The notes below the pieces were generated by a model. That model saw nothing but the letters and a program-made list of their open reading frames with translations. It was not told the origin of the DNA and ran no database searches. From Methylobacterium sp. J-048 (GTDB lineage: Bacteria; Pseudomonadota; Alphaproteobacteria; Rhizobiales; Beijerinckiaceae): DNA of 64,000 bases. Below are positions 8,155-16,276 of this stretch, one piece after another. The stretch lies in NCBI RefSeq assembly GCF_022829515.1, contig NZ_JAKSYL010000131.1:16947-80946 (forward strand), written 5' to 3'. The translations under genes were made by a program, and so were the position numbers. The number at the start of each line of letters is the position of its first letter. Position 1 is the stretch's first letter.

Positions 8155-8985
8155 TCAGGCCGGCGGCCGGCCGAGCGCGTACAGCGTGATGGCGGCGGCG
8201 TTCGAGACGTTGAGGCTGCGGATCGCCCCCGAGAACGGAATCCGAGCCAGGACGTCACAGCAGGTCCGGGTCCGCTCACGCAGGCCCTTGCCCTCCGCCC
8301 CGAGGACGATCACCAGCGGCCGGGCGATGGTGAGGGTGTCGAGGCTCGCCGGCGCGTCGGAATCGAGGCCGATCCGGGTGTAGCCGCGCTCACCCAGCGC
8401 GATCAGCGCCTCCGCCAGGTTGCGGACGGTGACGAAGGGGACGTGCTCCAGCCCGCCCGAGGCGGATTTCGCCAGGACCCCGGTGGCGCCTGGCGCGTGC
8501 CGTACCGTGGTGACGATGCCGGCGACCCCGAAGGCCGCGGCCGTGCGGACGATCGCCCCGACATTGTGCGGGTCGGTGATCTGGTCCAGCGCCAGCAGCA
8601 GGGCGTCGGCCGGCAGGTCGTCGAGGCCGGGGGCGGCCAGGGGCTCGGCCTCGAGATACAGGCCCTGGTGGACCGCATCCGGCCCGAGCAGGCGACCGAT
8701 CTCGCTGGGCCGCACCAGCTCGGGCGTGATGCGCAGGGCATCGCCGAACTCCTCGGTCAGCCGGGCGGCCGCGTTCTCGGTGGCGAGCAGCCGGTGCAGC
8801 CCGCGCTCGGCATTGCCCAGGGCCTGCACCACCGGATGCCAGCCGTAGAGCACGGCCGAGCCGTCGGGTGCGCCGGATTCGGGACGGGGTCCGGATCCTC
8901 CCGGGCGGCCGCCGGGCCGGAAGCCGGGTCGCGACCCGAACCGGGGCGGACCGCCCGGGCGGCCGTCGTTGCGACGCCCGGTCAT
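8155..8985 (-). CDS. rlmB: 23S rRNA (guanosine-2'-O-)-methyltransferase, RlmB type
   Basis: 276 residues. A Gly/Arg/Pro-rich N-terminal tail (about residues 1-40) precedes the substrate-binding domain (VLYGWHPVVQALGNAER) and the SpoU (SPOUT) catalytic domain with its three motifs: LALDQITDPHNVGAIVRTA, VIVLGAEGKGLRERT and LNVSNAAAITLYAL. This matches RlmB, which 2'-O-methylates G2251 of 23S rRNA in the peptidyl-transferase P-loop. The basic disordered tail is longer than in E. coli and could bind RNA. It is a core chromosomal gene, which matters because a plasmid-type replication module begins about 170 bp upstream of its start. Confidence 0.92.
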   Translation of the reverse strand: MTGRRNDGRPGGPPRFGSRPGFRPGGRPGGSGPRPESGAPDGSAVLYGWHPVVQALGNAERGLHRLLATENAAARLTEEFGDALRITPELVRPSEIGRLLGPDAVHQGLYLEAEPLAAPGLDDLPADALLLALDQITDPHNVGAIVRTAAAFGVAGIVTTVRHAPGATGVLAKSASGGLEHVPFVTVRNLAEALIALGERGYTRIGLDSDAPASLDTLTIARPLVIVLGAEGKGLRERTRTCCDVLARIPFSGAIRSLNVSNAAAITLYALGRPPA

Positions 8986-9153
8986 CGGAGCGCGATCGGG
9001 GAGGGGAGCATCGGCACGGCCTTCTCTGAATGGGTCGCGCCGAGAAACCGGGCGGCGTCGCCCGCGTCAAGCCGAGGCCCCCCGAAAGACCGCACCGCGG
9101 CCGGGCGCACGGTCGATTCCCTCACCCTCTTTCCCGTCCGCACGCCCCCGGTC

Positions 9154-9345
9154 TGTGGATGGATCGGGTATATTCCCTTCAAACCATGTGATGATCGAGG
9201 GAACTCGGTCTGTTCTTCAGAACGAACGAGCGCGCCGTTAAGTAGGAAAAATATCAAGATGGAATCTTTCAGAGAGTCAGTTCGGAAGACTATATGCAGT
9301 GGTGATTTCGCCATACAGGCCAAGGATTTGCGTGATGTTTTCGTA
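9154..9345. other. Putative DnaA box and AT-rich stretch of a replication origin
   Basis: TGTGGATGG at 9154-9162 matches the reversed DnaA-box consensus at seven of nine positions. From about 9226 to 9345 the sequence is clearly AT-richer than its surroundings (AGTAGGAAAAATATCAAG and so on) and has no convincing gene. It lies directly before the iterons of the RepA gene, as expected for an unwinding element. The function is inferred from arrangement only. Confidence 0.5.
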
Positions 9346-9566
9346 TCCGACTCTGCGCAGGTGTGCATGCGACTCTGCGCTGTCCCGTATCGGAGTCTGC
9401 GCGGATCCGGCCGGTGCGCGTATCGGAGTCTGCGCGGTTCCGTATCGGATTCGGCGCGGATTCCGGGTCGAAGCGGTGGAATGCGGGGACAGAATGCCGG
9501 GCCCCCGGCGTATCGAACTCTGCGCAGGTCGGAAGGCCGGGTCAGCCCGTATGGAACTCTGCGCCA
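9342..9566 (+). repeat. Seven iterons upstream of repA
   Basis: Seven copies of a roughly 19-bp motif with consensus CGTATCGGASTCTGCGCRG. The ten-base cores (GASTCTGCGC type) start at 9349, 9371, 9393, 9426, 9448, 9516 and 9555. The first five are spaced 22, 22, 33 and 22 bp, all multiples of 11, so they fall on one face of the helix. Direct repeats in this arrangement upstream of a RepA gene are the hallmark of iteron-controlled plasmid origins. Confidence 0.85.
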
Positions 9567-9577
9567 GCGCCGCCTCC

Positions 9578-9642
9578 GGGAAACGGGGCGGGGAAACGAG
9601 GCGGGGAAACGGGGCGGGGAAACGGGGCGGGGAAACGGGGAT
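9578..9642 (+). repeat. Five tandem GC-rich 13-mers between iterons and repA
   Basis: Five head-to-tail copies of GGGAAACGGGGCG start at 9578, 9591, 9604, 9617 and 9630; the second has one change and the last ends in AT instead of CG. They lie after the iterons and 118 bp before the repA start. Unlike the 13-mers of chromosomal origins they are GC-rich, so they are not an obvious unwinding element. They could bind a host factor or serve in primosome loading; this is speculative. Confidence 0.8.
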
Positions 9643-9760
9643 TGCCGGGACAAGCCGGATCCGACGCGAGCCCCGCTCGGCGAATCGTGGCATGGCAGGA
9701 TCGGGCCGCCCCTCCGCCTTCCGGAGCGGTGGGTCCGCGTGCGGCTCGGGCTGAGGGGCG

Positions 9761-10861
9761 ATGGGCGTCGAGGAAAAAATCGCCGCGATCCACGACGCGG
9801 ATCTGCGGGCCGAGATCGAGGCGGCACGCGGCGGCTTCCTGTTCGCCCAGATCGTCGAGCACGTGCTGCACCGCCAGCGCGAACGCGACGCCCAGGCCGC
9901 CGTTCTCGGGGAGCAGGAGCTCCGCCGTGCCCAGCTGTCGCGCGACCAGCGCCGCCGCGACGCGGTCCGCCTCGTCATCGAGAGCGAGCCGGCCCTGCCG
10001 TCGAGCCTGCAGCACATCCACTCGGTGCTGGCTCTGTGTGGCCTGCCCTATCGCGATCCCGGGCCGGTGCGTGAATTCACCCGCACCTACGGACGCAATT
10101 CGCTGAGCCTGATGGCCGGGCGGATCAAGGATCCGGAGACCGGCGCGTTCGAACCGCAGGGGCTGCCCTACGGGCCGAAGGCCAGGCTGGTGCTGCTGCA
10201 CCTCTGCACCGAGGCGGTGCGCCAGCGCAGCCCGACCGTGAAGGTCGCCGAGACGCTCTCGGGCTTCATGCGCGAGATGGGATTCGCCGTCACTGGGGGC
10301 GAGCGCGGCACCATCCGGCAGTTCAAGGAGCAGCTCAACCGGCTGGCCGCCTGCACCATGCAGATCGGCCTGTGGGATGGGCGCGACAGCGCCACCACCC
10401 TCAACGTCCCGCCGTTCCGCAGCCTGGAATTGTGGAAGCCCCGGGCCGGGGAGGGCGAGGACGAGGCGGGACGGACCGTGCGGTTCGATCCGGAATTCTA
10501 TGAGACGCTGATCAAGCACGCGCTACCGGTGGACGTGCGGGCGGCCCGGGCCTTCTCCGGCTCGGCGCGCAAGCTCGACCTGCTGTTCTGGACCGGCTAC
10601 CGGCTGCGGTCCTTGCAGCGCCCGCTGCGGCTGACCTGGACCAACCTGCACGGGCAGTTCGGGGCCGAGAACGCCTCGATCCGCAGCTTCCGACAGGCCT
10701 TCAAGGCCGATCTGGCGCATCTGCGCGAGGTGTTCCCGCGCCTGCCGATCGTGCTCGACGATGGCGGCCTGACCCTGCACCCGGCCGATCCGAGCGCCCT
10801 GCTGGTCCCGCCGCGCCCGGCCTCGACGAAGGGAACGAAGGCCAGGCGCCAGGGAATTTAG
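9761..10861 (+). CDS. repA: Plasmid-type replication initiator RepA
   Basis: 366 residues with the pattern of the plasmid-encoded RepA family (PF04796 type) found on alphaproteobacterial plasmids: FTRTYGRNSLSLMAGRIKDP, QGLPYGPKARLVLLHLCTEA, RQRSPTVKVAETLSGFMREM, TIRQFKEQLNRLAACTMQIG, VRFDPEFYETLIKHALPVD and SARKLDLLFWTGYRL, ending in a WTNLHGQFG / FRQAFKADL segment. The N-terminal 70 residues are charged and helical. The ATG has a GAGG site. It would bind the iterons upstream and start replication. No parA, parB or other plasmid backbone gene follows, and both flanks look chromosomal, so this may be an integrated or relic replicon. The reading frame is intact. Confidence 0.88.
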   Translation: MGVEEKIAAIHDADLRAEIEAARGGFLFAQIVEHVLHRQRERDAQAAVLGEQELRRAQLSRDQRRRDAVRLVIESEPALPSSLQHIHSVLALCGLPYRDPGPVREFTRTYGRNSLSLMAGRIKDPETGAFEPQGLPYGPKARLVLLHLCTEAVRQRSPTVKVAETLSGFMREMGFAVTGGERGTIRQFKEQLNRLAACTMQIGLWDGRDSATTLNVPPFRSLELWKPRAGEGEDEAGRTVRFDPEFYETLIKHALPVDVRAARAFSGSARKLDLLFWTGYRLRSLQRPLRLTWTNLHGQFGAENASIRSFRQAFKADLAHLREVFPRLPIVLDDGGLTLHPADPSALLVPPRPASTKGTKARRQGI

Positions 10862-10871
10862 AGCCGCAAAG

Positions 10872-10980
10872 GGAATGGAACACGACCCGCGCCCTCATAT
10901 TCCATTCCGGTTCGGCATTCAGTCTCCGAAAGGAATATCAAAACGTATTCCCAATCTGCTTGGAACACGCTACATGTTCC
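10872..10980. promoter_or_regulatory. Paired inverted repeats before the HARE-HTH-like gene
   Basis: GGAATGGAA (10872-10880) is answered by TTCCATTCC (10900-10908), a perfect 9-bp inverted repeat with a 19-bp spacer. A second, GGAACA-N7-TGTTCC (10962-10980), lies 22 bp before the next gene's ATG. Both share the GGAA/TTCC element. They fill most of the 141-bp gap after repA and look like operator sites; the binding protein could be RepA or the downstream product. Confidence 0.5.
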
Positions 10981-11002
10981 GTCCGGCTGAAGGGAACACG
11001 GC

Positions 11003-11674
11003 ATGGGCCTGTCGGAAGACGAGATCGAGGCGCGGCTCGCCACGTTGCGGCGGCAGCGCGAGGCGCTTGACCGGGAGATCGCGGATCTCGTGCTCTACCT
11101 GGAACTCGGCCGGCGCCTGAGCGGTGCGGGACGCGATCCGGCCGTTGCCGATCGGGGCGAAAGCGGTGTGGCAGGCCGCACAGCCGCCCGTCCGGCGTCG
11201 GAGCCGCGGGCGGTTGCGGCCCGCGACATCCCGGTGGACACCGGTCCGCCGTACACCGCTCGGTTGGTCTCGAATCCGGTCTTGAATCTAGACCAGGCCG
11301 GGCCCGAGGCCTGGGACACCGCACCGCCCGCGGCCCGGCCCCTCCCGCTGCGCCAGGAGCCGGACGGAATCCCGCCGGCGATCGCGTTCACGGAGGATGC
11401 GGCGGGTGCCCGCCGCTACGGCCGGGCGCTGGTGGAGGCGGCCTGCGGGGCGATCCTGGAGGCGGGCCGGCCGTTGCACGCGGGCGAGATCCTGGAGATC
11501 CTCCTGGCCCGCGGCTTTACCCTGCCGGGGCGCGACCCGGTGGCGGCCCTCAACACCCGCCTGTGGAAGCGGGCCGGCGCCGGTGGGCCCCTGCGCCGCG
11601 TTGCCGAGGCCACCTACGCCCTGGCCGGGGAGGCGGATGCGTGGTCCGACCAGAGCCACGATCCGGAGCCTTGA
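11003..11674 (+). CDS. Hypothetical protein with C-terminal HARE-HTH-like winged helix
   Basis: 223 residues. Residues 1-35 (SEDEIEARLATLRRQREALD) form a likely coiled coil. A Pro/Ala-rich linker follows, then about residues 140-212 read VEAACGAILEAGRPLHAGEI, LARGFTLPGRD, ALNTRLWKRAGAGGP and ATYAL, which resembles the HARE-HTH (HB1/ASXL/restriction endonuclease) winged helix. That domain occurs in DNA-binding and restriction-associated proteins. The ATG at 11003 has an AAGGGA site. It lies just after repA with palindromes between, so it may be an accessory DNA-binding or copy-control protein of the same replicon. This role is inference. Confidence 0.72.
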   Translation: MGLSEDEIEARLATLRRQREALDREIADLVLYLELGRRLSGAGRDPAVADRGESGVAGRTAARPASEPRAVAARDIPVDTGPPYTARLVSNPVLNLDQAGPEAWDTAPPAARPLPLRQEPDGIPPAIAFTEDAAGARRYGRALVEAACGAILEAGRPLHAGEILEILLARGFTLPGRDPVAALNTRLWKRAGAGGPLRRVAEATYALAGEADAWSDQSHDPEP

Positions 11675-11920
11675 GGATGGGACGGGGCCGGCGTCGCCCG
11701 GGGATCGGTTGAAACCCGCCGGTCCCGATGCCGTGACGCCGTGCGGGCCGGAGCCGATCCCGGCTGGCCTTGATCCATTTGGGGGACGCGCCACTGGGTC
11801 GTGGCCCTGTAGGGTCCCGAATCGGACCGTTACCGGCACGGTTTCGGGACGGACGGCTTGGGGATCGTGAGCCATGCACAGCGACGCGCGATCCCGCTCC
11901 GCCGGTCCGGAGGCCGGGCC

Positions 11921-12163
11921 GTGACCGCGGCTCTCGTCGCGCCGGCCGTGCAGGTCTGCGCCTTCGCGCTGGGCTGTGCGGTGATCCATGCCGCCCGAAG
12001 ACACGCGGAAATCCTCACCCGGGTGCTCGTCGCCGCCGCGATCGCGGCGGCCGTCCTGGTCCTGCTCGTCGCCTCCCTGGCCTGCGCCCCGGAGGCGGAA
12101 GAAGGGGCGGACGTGGGGGCGGACCTGAGCAGTCTCCTGAGCGACCCGTCGGGTCTCAGTTGA
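11921..12163 (+). CDS. Putative small membrane protein
   Basis: 80 residues from a GTG at 11921 preceded by CCGGAGG. It has two hydrophobic segments (LVAPAVQVCAFALGCAVI and VLVAAAIAAAVLVLLVASLA) and an acidic tail (PEAEEGADVGADLSS). No family is recognised. Its last 8 bp overlap the 3' end of the opposite-strand secreted-protein gene. The good ribosome site and strong membrane pattern support it; GC-rich DNA can produce such frames by chance. Confidence 0.45.
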   Translation: MTAALVAPAVQVCAFALGCAVIHAARRHAEILTRVLVAAAIAAAVLVLLVASLACAPEAEEGADVGADLSSLLSDPSGLS

Positions 12164-12446
12164 TCAGGCAGAAGCCGGCGCCGGTGCCGACGCGTCGCTC
12201 CTGTGCGCACCAGGGCCTGGGGGCCGCGCGGAGCGCCTCCTTGGGCAGGTCCGCCGGGCTCTTCAGGGACGCGGTGGTCTGGGCGGCCTCGGGCTCCGGG
12301 TGACGGAGTGCGAGGCTGTCGAGGCGGATGCGGGGCTCGGCGCCCAGGCTCGCCGCCACCGAGGGGGCGCCGTCGGGCCGATCCTGCGCGGCGGCAGCCC
12401 CGGTCAGGACCAGGCAGGCGATCGGGGCTGCGAGGAACCTGAACAT
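12156..12446 (-). CDS. Small secreted protein of unknown function
   Basis: 96 residues from an ATG at 12446 with a GGGAG site. A clear Sec signal peptide (MFRFLAAPIACLVLTGAAAA, cleavage after AAA-AQ) is followed by a Pro/Ala-rich mature part with two Cys (PWCAQERRV and GFCLIN) that could form a disulphide. No family is recognised. It stands alone, 290 bp from the carbonic anhydrase gene on the same strand; that gap holds no gene or clear signal. Confidence 0.65.
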   Translation of the reverse strand: MFRFLAAPIACLVLTGAAAAQDRPDGAPSVAASLGAEPRIRLDSLALRHPEPEAAQTTASLKSPADLPKEALRAAPRPWCAQERRVGTGAGFCLIN

Positions 12447-12735
12447 CAACGAAGCTCCCTGCCGAGGACGCGCGACCGGCAGATCCCGGGCCGCGGGCCT
12501 GCCGGACCGGGGGAGTGTGGCGACGGCATCTTAAGAGGGCGCGAAGATTCAGGCTTAACCGGATGCGAAGATCCGGATCGATGGTCCTATACGGACGGAC
12601 AAAGTCCTCGGCCCGGCTGGCGATCAATTATCGGCCCGCCAAGACATCCCGGTCGGGACGGACGGGGCCGGCTCCAATTTTTGATGTGACGCGCTCGCTC
12701 ACGCCGAACCGGTATCCACTTCGGCGGCGCGCGCT

Positions 12736-13413
12736 CTAAGCCGCGCGCATCCGGTCGCCCGGCAGGGGCGACTGGGCCACCGGCATGTCCGCCTCGGCGA
12801 TCGGCCGGAACCGTCCGGTGGTGCCGTCATAGGCCAGCAGCGCGCCGGACTCGATCTCGAAGAACCAGCCGTGCAGGCGTAAGGAACCCTTGGCCAGGCC
12901 GGCGGCGACGCTCGGATGGGTGCGCAGGTTGGCGAGCTGCACCACGACGTTCTCCAGGGCGAGGGCCCGGTGGCGCTCCTGCGGATCCATCCCCTCGGGA
13001 TAGGCCTCGCAGACGATGCGCTCGGCGGCCTCGGCGTGGCGCAGCCAGGCCGCGACGCTGGGCATCTTCTTCAGGAGGTCCGGCTTCATCAGGCCGCTCA
13101 TGGCTCCGCAATCGGAATGGCCGCAGATGACGATGTCGCGCACCCCTAAGGCCACCACGGCGTACTCGATCGCCGAGGAGACGCCGCCGACCACGTCGGA
13201 GGCCGGGGGCACGATGTTGCCGGCGTTGCGGCAGACGAACAGGTCGCCCGGCCCGGCCTGGGTGATGTGCTCGGGCGAGACCCGGGAATCCGCGCAGGCG
13301 ATGATCAGGGCGCTCGGGTGCTGACCGTCGCGCACGAGCTGCTGGTACATCTGGCGCTGGCCCGGGAAGACGCTGCCCTGGAAGCTGGCGATGCCCTGGA
13401 TGATGCTGTTCAC
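12736..13413 (-). CDS. Beta-class carbonic anhydrase
   Basis: 225 residues from a GTG at 13413 (VNSIIQGIASFQGSVF). It interconverts CO2 and bicarbonate. Zinc ligands are visible: the Cys and Asp of IIACADSRVSPE, and the His and Cys of VICGHSDCGAMSG. DLFVCRNAGNIVPP and SSAIEYAVVALGVRDI are also typical. No signal peptide is seen, so it is cytoplasmic. The length fits the type II/plant-like bacterial branch. Codons upstream of 13413 stay open for more than 100 residues but lack family similarity. The downstream neighbour on the same strand is the small secreted protein. Confidence 0.9.
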   Translation of the reverse strand: MNSIIQGIASFQGSVFPGQRQMYQQLVRDGQHPSALIIACADSRVSPEHITQAGPGDLFVCRNAGNIVPPASDVVGGVSSAIEYAVVALGVRDIVICGHSDCGAMSGLMKPDLLKKMPSVAAWLRHAEAAERIVCEAYPEGMDPQERHRALALENVVVQLANLRTHPSVAAGLAKGSLRLHGWFFEIESGALLAYDGTTGRFRPIAEADMPVAQSPLPGDRMRAA

Positions 13414-13582
13414 GTGCGGGAGCTCTGCGGCTGGGGATCGGGCTGAGGGTGAGGTTCGGACGGTGGGTGACCCGCGAGAGCCCGGGCGCTGCGCTATCTC
13501 GGCACTGCGTCGCGGGTCCGTTCGGGTCCGTGGGAGATGGGGAGGGGCCGCCCGACCGAGGTCCGGGCGGCCCAAAGGGCGC

Positions 13583-13891
13583 TCAGCGCCGGACGCGGCG
13601 CTCGACGTGGCCCGACGCCCAATGCGGATCGACCACGCTGCCGCGCGAGACCGCGGCTCGGGCCCCGTCATGCACCATTGGAGCGCCGAGGAGCTGGCCG
13701 CTGCCCACGCGCTGCGAATGCAGGGAGCGCGGATCGTGCGAGGGATCGCTGACATAGGAACTCATGTGACCGCCGCCGGCGGGCTGCCGGCTGCCGCCGC
13801 CGCCCTCGCCGGCCTGGGCCGCCATCGGCAGGGCGAGGGCGCCGGCCAGGAGGCCGAGGGTCAGGAAGCGCTGGGTGTTCGTGCGCGTCAT
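13583..13891 (-). CDS. Small exported protein of unknown function
   Basis: 102 residues from an ATG at 13891, with a GGAG site. The signal peptide (residues 1-27, RFLTLGLLAGALALPMAAQA) is followed by a Gly/Ser/His-rich mature region with a central VSDPSHDPRSLHSQRV stretch. No cysteines or known domain are seen. It precedes the carbonic anhydrase gene on the same strand by about 170 bp, so it might share a transcript, but no link in function is evident. Confidence 0.65.
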   Translation of the reverse strand: MTRTNTQRFLTLGLLAGALALPMAAQAGEGGGGSRQPAGGGHMSSYVSDPSHDPRSLHSQRVGSGQLLGAPMVHDGARAAVSRGSVVDPHWASGHVERRVRR

Positions 13892-14371
13892 TCGAGGCTC
13901 CGCCTGTGTTCGTCATGCTGGCTCGGGACACCACGTCCTGTGCCGATGAATCGAACATAGCCGGTGCCGATCGAAGTCGATGTGCGGTCTAACACGGTAG
14001 AATAATGTAAAATTTGATCCATTTCACCGATCTATTTGTGCGAAGCCGCACCGCGATGCTGCAATCTCTGTCGAGGCCGGGATTAACCGGCTCCGACCCA
14101 GTGTACGCGGCATTCTCGCGGCCGATACGACGCGCGGAAAGCCGTCTCGATCGACGGACGGGGTGGGGAGGGGACGCTTCAGCCCGGATCGGTCGAGGCC
14201 GAGCCCGTGCCGGATGTCGCCCACCGGGCCGCCCGTCCGCGGGGACCGAGCCCTGCCGATCTGCCCGAGACCGAGCGAGCGCCGTACGTGATCGTGTTCG
14301 CGCACCCTGCGTGCAGGATCATCGGGCGCGCGCGCCGTCTCCGGGGCCGAGCGCAGGTCCGGCCCGTGTGC
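13892..14371. other. Intergenic region without a supported gene
   Basis: 480 bp. The part at 13985-14040 is AT-richer (GGTAGAATAATGTAAAATTT) and may hold the promoter for the exported protein gene on the minus strand or an unrecognised signal. The rest is GC-rich with open frames in several phases, none with a ribosome site, hydrophobic pattern or family resemblance. Confidence 0.5.
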
Positions 14372-15238
14372 TCAGCCGCCGAGCAGCGCGTGCGCGGCCC
14401 GTACCAGGATCCCGCCCGGCCGACGCAACTCGCCGAGCACCGAAAAATGCTCGGCGCCGGGCACCGGCAGCAGGGGGCCCGGCGCATGGGCCGCCGCCCG
14501 CAGGGCGTGCAGGTTGCGGGCATCATGGATCAGGGCCGGCAACTCGCGGCTGCCATAGGCGAGGCAGAGCGGCTTGCCCACCACCGGCAGGCGCAGGGGC
14601 GACAGGGTCTCCACCTCCACCTCCGTGAGGTTGAGCTTGTCGTCGAGGGCGGTCTGGCGGATCGGTGCGAGATCGTAGACGCCCGAGATCGCGAGCCCGG
14701 CGGCGATCGCCGGGTGGCCGAGATGCAGCGCGGCCAGCAGCCCGCCCGCCGACCAGCCGGCCAGCACCAGCGGGCCGCCGATCCCGTGCGCGGGTCCGTG
14801 CGTGCCGATCCAGTCGAGCGCCGCGCCGATCTCGGCCGCGATCCGGGGCAGGCTCGCCTCCGGGGCGAGGGTGTAGCCGACCATCGCCACCGACCAGCCG
14901 GCGGCGTTCGGCCCCTCGGCGAAGCAGGCGAATAGCTCCCGGGCGCCGCGCTGCCAGTAGCCGCCGTGGAGGAAGACCAGGGCGGGCGCCGAGCCGTCGC
15001 GGGCCGGGTACAGGTCGAGGGCGTTGCGGGGGGCCGGGCCGTACGGGATGTCGAGCCCGGCCGGATGCGCGGCCCGGTAGGCGGCCGAGGCGGCGTCGCG
15101 GGCGGCCACCTGGGCGGCGCTGTCGGCGACCGCGCGGGTGTTGTCGTAGCAGGCGCTGCGGGCGTCCCGGTCGAGCTCGGCCCAGCGGCGGCGCGGGTCG
15201 GCCGGGGTCGGATCGTCCAGGCGGATCTCGAGAACCAT
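14372..15238 (-). CDS. Alpha/beta hydrolase (kynurenine formamidase/esterase-like)
   Basis: 288 residues. An N-terminal segment (ACYDNTRAVADSA) as in the formamidase/BD-FAE branch precedes the core. The oxyanion motif HGGYWQRG (about residue 90), the nucleophile elbow LAGWSAGGLLAALH (Ser about 140), a late Asp-containing region and the catalytic-His segment GAEHFSVLGEL near residue 265 are present. ISGVYDLAPIR after the nucleophile is also typical. It is probably cytoplasmic. The specific substrate is unknown; neighbours do not include tryptophan-degradation genes. Confidence 0.82.
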   Translation of the reverse strand: MVLEIRLDDPTPADPRRRWAELDRDARSACYDNTRAVADSAAQVAARDAASAAYRAAHPAGLDIPYGPAPRNALDLYPARDGSAPALVFLHGGYWQRGARELFACFAEGPNAAGWSVAMVGYTLAPEASLPRIAAEIGAALDWIGTHGPAHGIGGPLVLAGWSAGGLLAALHLGHPAIAAGLAISGVYDLAPIRQTALDDKLNLTEVEVETLSPLRLPVVGKPLCLAYGSRELPALIHDARNLHALRAAAHAPGPLLPVPGAEHFSVLGELRRPGGILVRAAHALLGG

Positions 15239-15331
15239 CGAGGGTTGTCTCCCGGCCTCCCGTCACACCATGACAGGCTGCCGGGCAAGGGTCGAGTTCG
15301 GTCGTCGAGGCGCTTGGGTCGAAGCGCTTGG

Positions 15332-15766
15332 TCAGGGCCCGGTGCCGGGATCCTGGGCGCCGATCGCCCGCAGGGCGGCGCGGGCCACCGCGACATCCTG
15401 GTCGCTGGCGCCGGAGCCGACCCCGATACCGCCGAGGCAGGCGCCGTCGATCACGATCGGCAGGCCCCCCGGGAGGTTGGTCAGCCGGCCGCCGGTGGCG
15501 AGGGCGACCGTCACGGCGAGATCGGCGGGGAGGCGGCCGGTGGGCGCGCCGTTCGAGGCGGCGGTGACCGCCTTGGCCAGGGCGCTCTCCCGCGACAGCA
15601 GCTTGGCGCCGTCCATGCGCAGGAAGGCGAGCAGGTTGCCGTCGGCATCGACCAATGCGACGTTTTCCGGCACTCCGATCGTCTCGGCATGGGCGATGGC
15701 CGCCTGGAGGGCGGTCAGGGCCGCGGCATGGGTGAGCCGGGCTGCGGGACGGGTGGTGGGACGCAT
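15332..15766 (-). CDS. GlcG/HbpS-family protein
   Basis: 144 residues, the usual size of the family. LTHAAALTALQAAIAHAETI, VALVDADGNLLAFLRMDGA, SRESALAKAVTAAS and GGLPIVIDGACLGGIGVGSG with DQDVAVARAAL match the DUF336 (GlcG/HbpS) fold. Members bind haem or cobalamin-like ligands, or occur in glycolate and diol utilisation clusters; no such cluster is present here. The start at 15766 is the first Met before the homologous region. The small exported protein gene lies 44 bp upstream on the same strand. Confidence 0.82.
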   Translation of the reverse strand: MRPTTRPAARLTHAAALTALQAAIAHAETIGVPENVALVDADGNLLAFLRMDGAKLLSRESALAKAVTAASNGAPTGRLPADLAVTVALATGGRLTNLPGGLPIVIDGACLGGIGVGSGASDQDVAVARAALRAIGAQDPGTGP

Positions 15767-15810
15767 CGCGGGCCTCGGGAGCGGTCTCGGTGGGGGAGGG
15801 GGGGAGCGGG

Positions 15811-16116
15811 TCAGAAGCCGGGCCAGGCCCCCGGGATCGGGCCGCCGTAGCCCCAGCCGGTGAACGGCGGGGCCGCCACCCGCTCCCGGGTAGCCGGGGG
15901 CAGGACGCGCGCCAGGGGCCGCGGTTCCTGCCAGACCCGCCAGCCCCGGAGCCGATCGCGCGCGGCCATGCGGGCTAGCGTCGCGTCCATGTCGGATGCC
16001 GCACGGTGATGCGGTTCCCGCGGGCGCGGGCGCGGGCGGGCCTCGGCCGGCGCTATCGTCAGCAGCAGCGCAGCCGGCAGGAGGGCCGAGAGGATTGGGA
16101 CGGGCGCGGGGGGCAT
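15811..16116 (-). CDS. Small secreted Pro/Arg-rich protein
   Basis: 101 residues. A signal peptide (PILSALLPAALLLTIAPAEA, about residues 7-26) is followed by a basic RPRPRPREPHHR segment, a region with WRVWQEPRPLARVLPP, and a Gly/aromatic end (FTGWGYGGPIPGAWPGF). No family is recognised. It is followed after 44 bp by the GlcG-like gene on the same strand and is divergent from the ArgE-like deacetylase, with about 160 bp between starts. Confidence 0.6.
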   Translation of the reverse strand: MPPAPVPILSALLPAALLLTIAPAEARPRPRPREPHHRAASDMDATLARMAARDRLRGWRVWQEPRPLARVLPPATRERVAAPPFTGWGYGGPIPGAWPGF

Positions 16117-16276
16117 GGTTCGGGCTCGGCTGTGCGGGCTCTCCGGCGCCTACGCGGCGCCCGCGCCGCCGGTTCCGGGGACGATCTCCGGGGCAGGGCG
16201 GTTTTCGCCGGTCCGGAACGCGCGAAAACCCCGTAGGATGCGGGACGCCCTCCCCCGAGACCATACGAGCCGCCCG

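Noticed and set aside
9341..9642. The repeat array upstream of repA as a CRISPR
   Set aside because: Spacing is too short and regular for spacers, the repeats are degenerate, and no cas gene is near. Iterons explain it better.
9299..9754. Open frames through the iteron region encoding Cys/Arg-rich peptides
   Set aside because: The periodic amino acid pattern is produced by the iterons; there is no ribosome site or homology.
12515..12739. Open frame in the gap before the carbonic anhydrase gene
   Set aside because: Basic low-complexity translation on the strand opposite to flanking genes, without start signals.
14024..14305. Possible small gene on the minus strand in the gap before the alpha/beta hydrolase
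   Set aside because: No ribosome site, Arg/Pro-rich composition and no resemblance to known proteins.
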